Positions 1 through 6,982 of a DNA stretch of 30,634 nucleotides are shown piece by piece (position 1 is the stretch's first letter; the number at the start of each line of letters is the position of its first letter). This DNA is from a virus. A model generated the notes under the pieces. That model searched no databases and was not told where the DNA came from. It saw only the letters and a program-made list of their open reading frames with translations. Where the stretch lies: positions 1-30,634 of the IMG/VR virus record IMGVR_UViG_3300037189_005260. The stretch is one strand, 5' to 3'. Both the position numbers and the translations under genes were made by a program.

Positions 1-723
1 GGACCTACCGGAGCTGCCGGAGCTGCCGGAGCAACTGGAGCTGCCGGACAAAACGGATCTAGTGGAACTTCAGGATCTAGTGGAACTTCAGGATCTAGTG
101 GAACTTCAGGTACTAACGGATCATCTGGTTCTAGTGGAACTTCAGGAAATAGTGGTTCTAGTGGAACTTCAGGATCTAGTGGAACTTCAGGAAATAACGG
201 TTCTAGTGGAACTTCCGGAACAATTGGACCAACTGGACCAGCTGGAACAAGCGGAACTTCCGGAATTAATGGAGCAACTGGTGCTACTGGAGCAACTGGT
301 GCTACTGGAGCAGGCAGTTCTTTTAATTCTGGTGCTAAAGCAATAAGAAATAGTACATTTAGTTGGTCAGGAACAGATTTTACCCCATTTGTTTTTGATT
401 CAGAAATATACGATTTATCTTCTGAATACAATACAACTACAGGTTATTTTACAGCTGCTAATACTGGCTATTACATGGTTTGTTATAGCTTATATTGGAA
501 TGAGGGTGGAAGTACTACTGCTAGTTCATATTTACAGGTAAATCAAAATAATATAGCTAGAACACAAGCAACTGCTCCACAAACAGCGCACATTTTAAGC
601 ATGGTAGTTAAAATGAATGCTGGAGATTTTTTAGGAGTTGCTTTAAAATCTGGAGCAGCAGGTACAAAATTTATTTTTGCATCTTCTGTAGATAATTGGA
701 TTACAATACAAAGAATAGGATAA
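1..723 (+). CDS. 3' part of neck protein/collagen-like fibre fusion with C1q-like head domain
   Basis: Open from the first base in frame 1 to a TAA at 721-723 (240 codons), so this is the C-terminal part of a gene that begins outside or, more likely, at 30017. Residues 1-20 are Gly-X-Y triplets (GPT, GAA, GAT), residues about 20-75 are [12 protein letters not shown] triplets, then GPT/GAT triplets to residue about 104. The last 135 residues form a C1q/TNF-like jelly-roll: pattern F-VF-SE-YD, then YN-TTGYFTA, GYY, LYW and AGDFLGV, as in C1q domains. Collagen-like stalks capped by C1q-like trimers are known in phage tail fibres and bind receptors; location on the virion is inferred. The next gene starts 10 bases downstream. 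The first 12 bases repeat the last 12 of the window, in frame with the partial gene there. Confidence 0.85.
   Translation, partial: GPTGAAGAAGATGAAGQNGSSGTSGSSGTSGSSGTSGTNGSSGSSGTSGNSGSSGTSGSSGTSGNNGSSGTSGTIGPTGPAGTSGTSGINGATGATGATGATGAGSSFNSGAKAIRNSTFSWSGTDFTPFVFDSEIYDLSSEYNTTTGYFTAANTGYYMVCYSLYWNEGGSTTASSYLQVNQNNIARTQATAPQTAHILSMVVKMNAGDFLGVALKSGAAGTKFIFASSVDNWITIQRIG
55..232 (+). repeat. 18-bp tandem repeats coding GSSGTS
   Basis: Imperfect tandem copies of an 18-base unit (GGATCTAGTGGAACTTCA and variants with GGTTCT, GGAAAT, GGTACT) code for GSSGTS hexapeptides. Similar runs occur in the fibre gene at about 21827-21903 and 22627-22742, giving long near-identical stretches between separate genes and substrate for recombination or copy-number change. 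Confidence 0.8.
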
Positions 724-733
724 AAAATAAAAT

Positions 734-1558
734 ATGAGTTTAAATTGGCCAATACCTAGTTTCGTAGGAGAACAATATACATACGCAGGATCAACTTGGG
801 AATGGAACGGTGAAGCATGGCAATCCTTAGGACCTGGACAATCTGGTCCAACAGGTCCAACAGGTGCTACCGGAGCAACAGGATCTACAGGTGCTACCGG
901 AGCAACAGGATCTACAGGATCTATAGGTGCTACTGGAGCAACAGGATCTACAGGATCTATAGGTGCTACTGGAGCAACAGGTGCGATATCTGATGTTATT
1001 AGAGAACCGATAATTAATAGAACTGCCACTACTTATGTTAGTCAATGGTTACCTGGTGGTGCTACTATAACTGATAGTTCTATGAATTCTACCTCTGGAG
1101 GTTTATTATTAGTTCCTATTATAGGTTACCAAAATATGAGTCTTAATCAAATTATAGTTAACTGTACTACTGCTCCAAGTCCAGCATCGAGTATAAGATT
1201 ATTGCTTTATTCAGATAGCGACGGATATCCTGCATCTAAGTTATTAGAAAGTACAACATTTACTATTTCTAGTACAGGACTTAAAACATTTTCAACTAGT
1301 TATACATTAGTAGCTGGAAGGGTTTATTGGTTAGGATTTCAATCTGCAAGTGCCGGTGCTGGTATAGGATCTTTTAACGGAGTTTCAGTACAGGCATTAA
1401 CAGTACAATCAGGTACTGCTACTTCTTTAGGTAATGCTGGTAGAGGTTATTTTAAATCTGGTGTAGCAATAGGATCAGCTCCTGCAACATTTAGTGGAGG
1501 AACTCTTTTTAATGACGTTTGTCCTTTATTTTATATAAATCTTAATCCAGTAGCTTAA
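734..1558 (+). CDS. Collagen-like tail fibre protein
   Basis: A 274-residue protein with three parts. Residues 1-33 contain a [19 protein letters not shown] segment, a Trp-rich N-terminal motif I associate with phage fibre proteins and that may attach to the virion. Residues about 37-84 are Gly-X-Y triplets ([12 protein letters not shown]). The remaining 190 residues are a beta-rich domain with [23 protein letters not shown] and [14 protein letters not shown], a pattern common in phage fibre heads. Role in host binding is inferred. It starts 10 bases after the previous fibre gene and its TAA overlaps the next ATG (TAATG), so it is probably co-translated. The collagen part contains a perfect 36-bp duplication. 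No close family name can be assigned. Confidence 0.8.
   Translation: MSLNWPIPSFVGEQYTYAGSTWEWNGEAWQSLGPGQSGPTGPTGATGATGSTGATGATGSTGSIGATGATGSTGSIGATGATGAISDVIREPIINRTATTYVSQWLPGGATITDSSMNSTSGGLLLVPIIGYQNMSLNQIIVNCTTAPSPASSIRLLLYSDSDGYPASKLLESTTFTISSTGLKTFSTSYTLVAGRVYWLGFQSASAGAGIGSFNGVSVQALTVQSGTATSLGNAGRGYFKSGVAIGSAPATFSGGTLFNDVCPLFYINLNPVA
908..979 (+). repeat. Perfect 36-bp tandem duplication in collagen stalk
   Basis: Bases 908-943 and 944-979 are identical and each code for [13 protein letters not shown] related 27-bp unit lies just upstream at 881-907. Perfect identity suggests recent duplication; each gain or loss of one unit would keep the frame and change the stalk by 12 residues. 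Confidence 0.9.
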
Positions 1559-1878
1559 TGAATTCTATACTAACCGAAGCTTTTAAGAGGCTAATTATAG
1601 CTAGAGGTCTAGTAGATACTGGATTCCTTTTAAATTCTATAAATGTTAGTACGAAATTAGTCGGCTCCGAAATCTATATAGATATAACTGGAGCCGACTA
1701 TTTGCCTTATGTAATTGTGGATAATGATCTAATAAATCTTTTCCAAAATGATCCATTAGTTAGCCAGGAAATATCTATAATGCTAACACCTATGATAGAA
1801 CAAATGGTTCAAGATGCTATAAACGGTAAATTTACAGACGTAACTCCAAGAGCATTTGTACTTATTAACGGAGTTTAA
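1558..1878 (+). CDS. Neck/head-tail joining protein, HK97 gp10-like
   Basis: A 106-residue protein. The stretch ARGLVDTGFLLNSINV followed by a short beta segment and GADYLPYV resembles the 'G-L--TG-L--SI' and 'Y-PYV' pattern of HK97 gp10-like head-tail joining proteins; this match is by eye and moderate. Its start overlaps the stop of the fibre gene (TAATG), and the neck-fibre fusion lies just upstream, which supports a neck role. Its stop overlaps the stop of the convergent minus-strand gene within TTTAAA at 1874-1879. An 11-bp perfect inverted repeat lies inside the coding sequence (1658-1700). Confidence 0.55.
   Translation: MNSILTEAFKRLIIARGLVDTGFLLNSINVSTKLVGSEIYIDITGADYLPYVIVDNDLINLFQNDPLVSQEISIMLTPMIEQMVQDAINGKFTDVTPRAFVLINGV
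1658..1700. repeat. 11-bp perfect inverted repeat with inner palindrome
   Basis: TAGTCGGCTCC at 1658-1668 pairs perfectly with GGAGCCGACTA at 1690-1700. The 21-base loop itself contains the 12-base palindrome ATCTATATAGAT (1672-1683). The arms are GC-rich in an AT-rich gene. It lies about 180 bases before the convergent gene ends, where no ordinary terminator is visible. Confidence 0.8.
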
Positions 1879-2642
1879 ACTTCGAATGTCTTTTTCATTC
1901 CAAGAACATTAAAAACTAAAATAATTTTTTGTCCAAAAACATCGTTAAATTTAGTAATATCTCCATTTGCTAAACCATATATGGTGTTTTCCCAACTAAA
2001 TTTAGCTTTAGATTGCTGTTTTAACAGTTCTTTTCTGTATTCTACATTTTCATAACCTACTAATTCTTCCTTTTCTTCTTGGATTTCTTTACCAGTATTG
2101 GAATCTTCGAATAGATTTTCGTAAGTTTTCATAAAATCTTTCTTCCAATTTATGTATTTTCTAAGCCAATACATACCAGAAGTGATAGGAATTTCACCAA
2201 ATTCTTCAGATCTTTTAACTATATCATAAATGTAGGGTTCGTAAATATCGTTACCCCATTCATCTTGTTTTTTATTTTTAAATAAAATAGCTAGAATTAT
2301 CTTTAGATTATCTAATGGTTCTTCCATATAGTGTTCTAAATCTATAAATTCACCAACTACTAATTCATTTAATTCAATAGGTTCTAATCCTATTTGTAGT
2401 TTTTGTGCATTACTTGGAGGATCTGCACTAAGAAATGATAGTTTTTCTATACAACTGAATAAATCGTCCACTGTTAGATCTTCTATATCCGGATCTGTAG
2501 AGTCAGTATCAAGAAGAACTGCTAGTTGCTCTAAAACTAAAGACATACTAGTCAGTTCTTCGTGTTCTAATGATTTAAGTTCGATGTATTGATCAATTGT
2601 TATTAGATTCCAATTGCTCGGTAGACGGTTCAATATCGACAT
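1875..2642 (-). CDS. Putative tail assembly chaperone, paralogue B
   Basis: A 255-residue acidic, mainly helical protein. Its order of motifs parallels the upstream 193-residue protein: an 'ITIDQY/FNIGQF' start, a 'VDDLFSCIEKL / DDELFEIIKSF' segment, a Pro-Leu-Gly region, an EF-L segment, 'NLKIILAILFKNKK / FSGVLSVVFKRQD', a Y-P segment and 'YWLRKYINWKK / YQYIVWITKK'. The C-terminal 80 residues are an extra charged extension. Two such adjacent genes in a tail module suggest tail assembly chaperones (as lambda G/GT); this role is inferred from context and not from a clear family match. Its start lies inside the preceding gene with a 50-base overlap. Confidence 0.55.
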   Translation of the reverse strand: MSILNRLPSNWNLITIDQYIELKSLEHEELTSMSLVLEQLAVLLDTDSTDPDIEDLTVDDLFSCIEKLSFLSADPPSNAQKLQIGLEPIELNELVVGEFIDLEHYMEEPLDNLKIILAILFKNKKQDEWGNDIYEPYIYDIVKRSEEFGEIPITSGMYWLRKYINWKKDFMKTYENLFEDSNTGKEIQEEKEELVGYENVEYRKELLKQQSKAKFSWENTIYGLANGDITKFNDVFGQKIILVFNVLGMKKTFEV

Positions 2643-3174
2643 TTAAACTTTTAATTTTTTCTGATAGTTTTTTAGTAATCCAAACAATGTATTGGTAAAA
2701 ATCCACTGCTGGTAATTCTTTAAACAAATTTGCTTTGTGTTTTAAATGTGCAGGAGTGTAATGTTCTACAGTTCCTAGATCCTGTCTTTTAAAAACAACA
2801 GAAAGTACTCCAGAGAAATAACTACTTTTATCCGAAAAAGCTTTCTCGATTAGGGAAAGATCCTTAGCTTTTAAATTAAATTCAGATCCTTCTTCGAAAC
2901 TAGCATAAACATAACCGTCTATTTCTATCGTTCTTTTAAGTCCTAATGGAATATCTTCTGATTTCTTTTGGAATGACTTAATGATTTCAAAAAGCTCATC
3001 ATCGCTTAAATTATCGATAAATTCACTTGGCAATTTAAACGCCTCTAAAAGATCAATATATCTTTCTACGTAAGTTACTTTTTCGTCGTTAAGAATTTTA
3101 GTAGCTGTTTCGAATTGACCAATATTAAAATCAGTAATTTGTGTTGGTATTTCTACCCCTTTAATTGTTATCAT
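2593..3174 (-). CDS. Putative tail assembly chaperone, paralogue A
   Basis: A 193-residue acidic, helical protein, apparently a paralogue of the next gene (shared motif order from residue 13 to 170). ATG at 3174 overlaps the stop of the upstream HNH gene as ATGA. Its last 16 codons overlap the first codons of the 255-residue gene in another frame, a 50-base overlap that is long for this compact genome and would allow a +1 or -2 frameshift to join the two. No slippery heptamer could be confirmed. It is on the minus strand although all other structural genes are on plus. The chaperone role is inference. Confidence 0.55.
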   Translation of the reverse strand: MITIKGVEIPTQITDFNIGQFETATKILNDEKVTYVERYIDLLEAFKLPSEFIDNLSDDELFEIIKSFQKKSEDIPLGLKRTIEIDGYVYASFEEGSEFNLKAKDLSLIEKAFSDKSSYFSGVLSVVFKRQDLGTVEHYTPAHLKHKANLFKELPAVDFYQYIVWITKKLSEKIKSLNVDIEPSTEQLESNNN

Positions 3175-3692
3175 AGTTGTGTTATTTTTCCGTATATTTT
3201 TAATTCCATTTCTTGATATGCTGTTTTAGCATCCTCTTCGTTTATAAAAGATCCTATATAAAACTTTTTACGATCTTTAATTATTCTTGCAACATACTTT
3301 TTTTTCTGTTTACAATAATGAACACCTAGATATTTAGAAGTTTTATTAGGTTTTTTTAAAGCGCTTCTAATAGAATTATCTCTAGCAGATATAATTCTAA
3401 GATTTTCTACTCGGTTATTTAATTTATCGAAATCGATATGATCTACGGTTAATGTAAAACCTTGTCTTTCATGATTTAAAAAAGCCATAGCAACTAATTG
3501 GTGTATTCTAAAGTTTTTATGTGTTTTATCTGGTAGGGTTAAATCTACTCTTAGATATCCACCAACACCTCTACTAGCTTTTAATTGTCTATTTCTTTGA
3601 GCATTTCTAATATTTCCTAGGTTGGAAGCTTCATATCTTCCGTTAAATCCTGGTATTTCTTTCCAAATTTCCATATGATCTTTATTTGCCAT
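3171..3692 (-). CDS. HNH homing endonuclease with NUMOD4 and AP2-like domains
   Basis: A 173-residue protein in three parts: NUMOD4 motif (EIWKEIPGFNGRYEASNLGN, residues 8-27), an HNH_3-type nuclease core (HQLVAMAFLNH, then VDHIDFDKLNNRVENLRIIS) and a C-terminal AP2-like DNA-binding domain (SKYLGVHY to IGSFINEEDAKTAY). Such free-standing nucleases cut DNA lacking the gene and spread by gene conversion. A second in-frame ATG at codon 7 is possible. It is the first gene of the minus-strand block; its TGA overlaps the ATG of the next gene by four bases. It shares this architecture with four other loci in the window. Confidence 0.88.
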   Translation of the reverse strand: MANKDHMEIWKEIPGFNGRYEASNLGNIRNAQRNRQLKASRGVGGYLRVDLTLPDKTHKNFRIHQLVAMAFLNHERQGFTLTVDHIDFDKLNNRVENLRIISARDNSIRSALKKPNKTSKYLGVHYCKQKKKYVARIIKDRKKFYIGSFINEEDAKTAYQEMELKIYGKITQL

Positions 3693-3758
3693 ATATTATA
3701 TATCGTTACAAATAAAAGATTTCTGTAAAAAATCTAATCAAAATCCAATTTATTTGTA
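3693..3758. promoter_or_regulatory. Divergent promoter region
   Basis: A 66-base gap separates divergent genes starting at 3692 (minus) and 3759 (plus). TTTATTTGTAA is present on both strands, one copy next to each gene (plus about 3748-3757, minus about 3703-3712), a near match to the Bacteroidota -7 box TAnnTTTG with one mismatch. The minus side also has GATATATAATATATG reaching the ATG. Promoter function is inferred from divergence and these sequences. Confidence 0.45.
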
Positions 3759-4847
3759 ATGACTGAAAAAGAATTATACAAAATTACTATTGATCCTGAA
3801 TATTCTGAGAATGGAGAGGATCTTGGTGTAGAGCAAATAGCATTTGTTAAGAACCCAGCCGTTAAGATGAAAGGATTTGCCTTTAATTCTAATGTTAAAC
3901 CTCTAGCATTTGCAGATGAACCTAAAATGAGAATTACTGCTCCCGCATTAATTCCAATGGATATTTACAGAAATGATGAATTTGGAGAATATTACGTCCA
4001 ATTCACAGAAACTGAAATCGAAAAAATATTTTCTAAGTTTATGCAAAACCTTTCTAATAAAGGTAAATTCAATTTAGAACACAACGCACAAAAAGAATCT
4101 CCAGCATATGTTTTAGAAGCATGGTTGGTAGATAAACCAAAACAAGATAAAGCTTATTCAACATTCGGATTAGAAGTTCCTAAAGGAACTCTTATGATGA
4201 CTGCACAGCTTACTGATAAGAAATTTTTTAACGATCTAGTTAGAAACGAACAAACAGGATTTTCGATCGAAGGTTTCCTTGGATTGAAATTAGAAGAGCA
4301 TTTAAGAAACATCGAGGAAGAACGTCTATCCTCGAATATTAAAAATAAATATGCAACTATGAAATTACCAGATGGAAATCACGAAATCGAAGGTAAAATT
4401 TATGTTGTTAAAGATGGTGAAGTAATAGAGATCCTAGACAAAGCCGAAATGGAAAATGAAATGCCCGATGGTCAAACTATCGAGAAAGATGCTCCAATCG
4501 GAACTGAAATGGGAGACCAAACTGCTTCTAAGTTAGAAGATGATGCAGCTGCAGCAGCAGCTGAAGAAGATGCAGCATCAGCAGCTGAAGCCGAAATGGA
4601 AATTAATGTAGAGCCTAATGCTGAATTAGCTCCAAATCCAGGACAGGAAGAAGTTAAGATGCAAATCGACGAAACTGAACTAATGACTATCTTGCAACCT
4701 AAGTTTGACGAGATTTACAAAATGATCGCAGATCTAAAAGCAGCAACAATTGAGCATGAGGATGAAGAAGAATACCCAATGGAAACAGTGGAAATGAGTA
4801 TTCATCAAAGATTCTCAAATGTTGTTAAAAATTACATTAAAAAATAA
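3759..4847 (+). CDS. Prohead serine protease (XkdF-like) fused to scaffold-like C-terminus
   Basis: A 362-residue protein. Residues about 60-200 resemble the XkdF family of putative phage serine proteases: LIPMDIYRNDEFGEYYVQFT, then KFNLEHN with probable catalytic His108, and NEQTGFSIEGFLG with probable catalytic Ser169. Residues about 255-285 are acidic and Ala-rich (runs of Ala between Glu/Asp), and the C-terminus is a charged helix, as in scaffold proteins. Protease-scaffold fusions are common where no separate scaffold gene exists, and none is seen here. Residues 283-294 (NVEPNAELAPNP) nearly repeat capsid residues 9-20, which may mark a cleavage site. The capsid gene follows 14 bases downstream. 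Its promoter is probably in the divergent gap upstream. Confidence 0.85.
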   Translation: MTEKELYKITIDPEYSENGEDLGVEQIAFVKNPAVKMKGFAFNSNVKPLAFADEPKMRITAPALIPMDIYRNDEFGEYYVQFTETEIEKIFSKFMQNLSNKGKFNLEHNAQKESPAYVLEAWLVDKPKQDKAYSTFGLEVPKGTLMMTAQLTDKKFFNDLVRNEQTGFSIEGFLGLKLEEHLRNIEEERLSSNIKNKYATMKLPDGNHEIEGKIYVVKDGEVIEILDKAEMENEMPDGQTIEKDAPIGTEMGDQTASKLEDDAAAAAAEEDAASAAEAEMEINVEPNAELAPNPGQEEVKMQIDETELMTILQPKFDEIYKMIADLKAATIEHEDEEEYPMETVEMSIHQRFSNVVKNYIKK

Positions 4848-4861
4848 AAAAATAAAAAACC

Positions 4862-5791
4862 ATGAGAAATCTAAAATTCGACTTGAATGTAGAACCAAAT
4901 GCGTTACTTTGCCCAAACCCGCAAGAATTCTACTCTAAGGCTTATATTACCGAAGATATCGTAGACAACTATCGTCCAATCCCAGGTGTTAAGTCTGCTA
5001 CTAAAGTTGCAAACGTATTGTTTGACAACGTATTAAAACCTTCTGCTTGTAACTTCTCAGCAGAACCACAAACATTAGATGCAATCGACATCGACGTATG
5101 TGCATTATCAGCAATGGCTGAACTTTGCCGTTTCGACTTGGAAGCATCTTTCGTTTCTTTACAAATGGCTAAAGGTTCTAACGGATCTTTCGAAGTACCA
5201 GCTTTTATGGCTTACTACTGGGATGAAATGGCTAAAGAAATCGCTGACGAAATCGCACAGCTTCGTTGGAAAGGTAACACTGGATCTCCGGGTACAGATA
5301 GCTTCTTAGATCTTTGTGACGGTTACGAAGTTAAATTCGATAACGATAACGACATCATCACAACTGGATGGACACCAGCTGCTATCACTTCAGCTAACGT
5401 ACTTGCTCAAATGGCATTAGTTTACGCTGCATTGCCAGGAAAAGTTAGAGCATTGAAAAGAGACTTACGTTTCTACGTTTCTTCTAACGTATATGCTGCT
5501 TACCAATTGGCTGCTGCTTTAGGTAACACTCAAACTTACGTTACTGAAAGCTTAGGCGATACTTTCTTAGGTATCAAAGTAGTTATTTGTGATGGTATGA
5601 GCAACAACACAATGGTATTAACTTCTAAAAACAACCTTATCTACGCATTCGACGGTGAAGATGATGGTAAAGCTTTGAAAGCAGTTAACCTTGAGGATTC
5701 AGTTGCTGAGCCTTTATTGAGAACTCGTGCAAACATCAAAGTTGGTTTCTTCTATGTAAACCCAACTGAGATCGTTTACTACTCTTACTAA
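4862..5791 (+). CDS. Major capsid protein (HK97-like)
   Basis: A 309-residue protein immediately after the prohead protease gene, the normal place for the capsid gene. It has an N-terminal segment, a long helix-rich middle (residues about 105-145, WDEMAKEIADEIAQLRWKGN) and a beta-rich C-terminal half with RFYVSSNVYAAY and NTMVLTSKNNLIYAFDGEDDG, consistent with an HK97-fold capsid subunit. Codon choice differs from neighbouring genes: many C-ending codons (AAC, TTC, GAC, TAC), as expected for a very highly expressed gene. Residues 9-20 (NVEPNALLCPNP) match the protease-scaffold protein. A hairpin follows the stop codon. Assignment rests on position, size and fold pattern. Confidence 0.88.
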   Translation: MRNLKFDLNVEPNALLCPNPQEFYSKAYITEDIVDNYRPIPGVKSATKVANVLFDNVLKPSACNFSAEPQTLDAIDIDVCALSAMAELCRFDLEASFVSLQMAKGSNGSFEVPAFMAYYWDEMAKEIADEIAQLRWKGNTGSPGTDSFLDLCDGYEVKFDNDNDIITTGWTPAAITSANVLAQMALVYAALPGKVRALKRDLRFYVSSNVYAAYQLAAALGNTQTYVTESLGDTFLGIKVVICDGMSNNTMVLTSKNNLIYAFDGEDDGKALKAVNLEDSVAEPLLRTRANIKVGFFYVNPTEIVYYSY

Positions 5792-5798
5792 AAATAAC

Positions 5799-5822
5799 GG
5801 GGGTTTGGGTTACTGAACCCCC
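5799..5822 (+). terminator. Hairpin after capsid gene
   Basis: GGGGGTT (5799-5805) pairs with AACCCCC (5816-5822) around a 10-base loop, 8 bases after the capsid stop. The following TATTT is only weakly T-rich, so this may be a partial terminator or an mRNA 3'-end stabiliser that keeps capsid transcript levels above those of the downstream genes. Confidence 0.6.
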
Positions 5823-5853
5823 TATTTAAAAAACTAAATAACTAAAAATCAAC

Positions 5854-6393
5854 ATGGCAAATTGCGCATCACTAACAGGAATTTCAAAAAGTTGTGATAA
5901 CAATATGGGGGGAATTAGAGGCGTATGGATTTTCGACATGGAAGATGTAGAAACTCTAACTCCTAATACCACTACATGGACGATTGACGAATTAACTTTA
6001 TCTGGGTCTCCTGCAACATTACCTGTAGGATTCGAGTTCACTAGAAACTCTTCTAACTATACAGAGGAAAATCCAATCGATCTTGTAAATGGTTCTTCAT
6101 ATATCACTGCAACTTTAAACTTAATGTTCTCAAGAAGAGAAGCATCTAAGTCAAAATCTATCAAAATCTTAGGCGAAGGTCAAAGATATCTAGGAGCTCT
6201 AGTATTAGACGCTAACGGAATCTACTGGTTGTTTACAGACCTACAGTTATCTAACGTAGCTGAAGGAAGCGGTACTGCACGTGCCGATGGTAGCAAATAT
6301 GGAGTTACGCTTTTGGGCGAAACTAGCAATTTTGCTATGGTCGTTGCAACAGGTGAGGCTGAAAACTTCATCAGTACAGGAACTACTGAGTAA
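5854..6393 (+). CDS. Probable major tail (tube) protein
   Basis: A 179-residue, beta-rich protein: MANCASLTGISKSCDNNMGGIRGVW, then alternating hydrophobic strands, SRREASKSKSIKILGEGQRYL, and a Gly/Ala-rich segment (AEGSGTARADGSKYGVTLLGE). This architecture is typical of predicted major tail proteins of Bacteroidota siphophages, and the gene follows the capsid gene with only a hairpin between them. A head decoration protein is the alternative. A strong bidirectional terminator lies 39 bases after the stop. Confidence 0.6.
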   Translation: MANCASLTGISKSCDNNMGGIRGVWIFDMEDVETLTPNTTTWTIDELTLSGSPATLPVGFEFTRNSSNYTEENPIDLVNGSSYITATLNLMFSRREASKSKSIKILGEGQRYLGALVLDANGIYWLFTDLQLSNVAEGSGTARADGSKYGVTLLGETSNFAMVVATGEAENFISTGTTE

Positions 6394-6431
6394 TCTCGTA
6401 GCCCGGACATTACGTCCGTTTCCATATATAG

Positions 6432-6460
6432 AAAAAGGACTCTTAAATGAGTCCTTTTTT
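6432..6460. terminator. Bidirectional intrinsic terminator
   Basis: AAAAAGGACTC (6432-6442) pairs perfectly with GAGTCCTTTTT (6449-6459) around a 6-base loop, with a T run on the plus strand and, by symmetry, on the minus strand. It ends transcription of the tail gene on plus and of the broken HNH gene on minus; the minus-strand stop codon lies in the loop. Confidence 0.9.
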
Positions 6461-6937
6461 GTGGTCTTCTAATGCTTTTTGATAAACTTCGGAAGCTTCT
6501 TCTTCTGTATCGAAAACTCCCAATGAATGGTTTTTATTAAGAATTCTAATTCTTGCTTGCCATTTATTTCTAAATTTACTGACCCCTATATATTTAGAAC
6601 TTGTTAGTTTATTTTGAATATATAAATGTATATTTTCTCTATTAGATACTATTCTAAGATTTTTTAATCTGTTATCCTTTTTATTAAAATTTATATGATC
6701 TATAGTTGTTTCCATTCTATTAGGAATATAATCGCAAAAAGATATCATTACTAGTTGATGTACTAAAAATGATTTTTTTTTGCTATTTTTACATAAAGTT
6801 ATTCTTAAATATCCATGATTATTTAATCCGGGTTTTAATATTCGTTACTTATCAGTTTTAAGGCTCTTAACTCTTCCCCGGTTACTTACCATATAATCCT
6901 CATATCCTGGTATTTTTGCCCAAATTTCCTTTTCCAT
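6443..6937 (-). pseudogene. Broken HNH homing endonuclease (in-frame TAA)
   Basis: Reading from an ATG at 6937 gives MEKEIWAKIPGYEDYMVSNRGR, a complete NUMOD4 motif, then a TAA at codon 31 (6847-6845). The same frame continues at once with RILKPGLNNHGYLRITL, the HNH core (FLVHQLVMISFCDYIPNRMETTIDHINFNKKDNRLKNLRIVS) and a C-terminal AP2-like domain (SSKYIGVSKF to LGVFDTEEEASEVYQKAL). No frameshift is needed, so a single nonsense change disabled an otherwise intact gene of normal size. A downstream ATG at 6748 could still start a 101-residue protein that begins partway through the HNH core and lacks NUMOD4. The closest relatives in the window by eye are the 14985 and 9258 genes. Confidence 0.85.
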
Positions 6938-6960
6938 ATAAAAAATATTAATCAGCTAAT

Positions 6961-6970
6961 GTAATATATA
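6961..6970 (+). promoter_or_regulatory. GTAATATATA motif, candidate phage promoter element
   Basis: Exact GTAATATATA ending 12 bases before the ATG at 6983. The same 10-mer precedes the genes at 8087, 16702 and 30017 at 15-17 bases. Confidence 0.5.
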
Positions 6971-6982
6971 AATATATAGAAC

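Noticed and set aside
643-1029. Long minus-strand open frame with PVAPVAP repeats
   Set aside because: Antisense of the collagen-like Gly-X-Y coding; simple repeats read open in several frames. The same applies to minus frames at 827-1045, 21006-21365, 21061-21261 and 22599-22832 and plus frames at 62-346 and 21458-21658.
6845-6847. Stop-codon reassignment to explain the HNH stop
   Set aside because: TAA ends many genes here, including capsid and TerL, so TAA cannot be read as sense in general.
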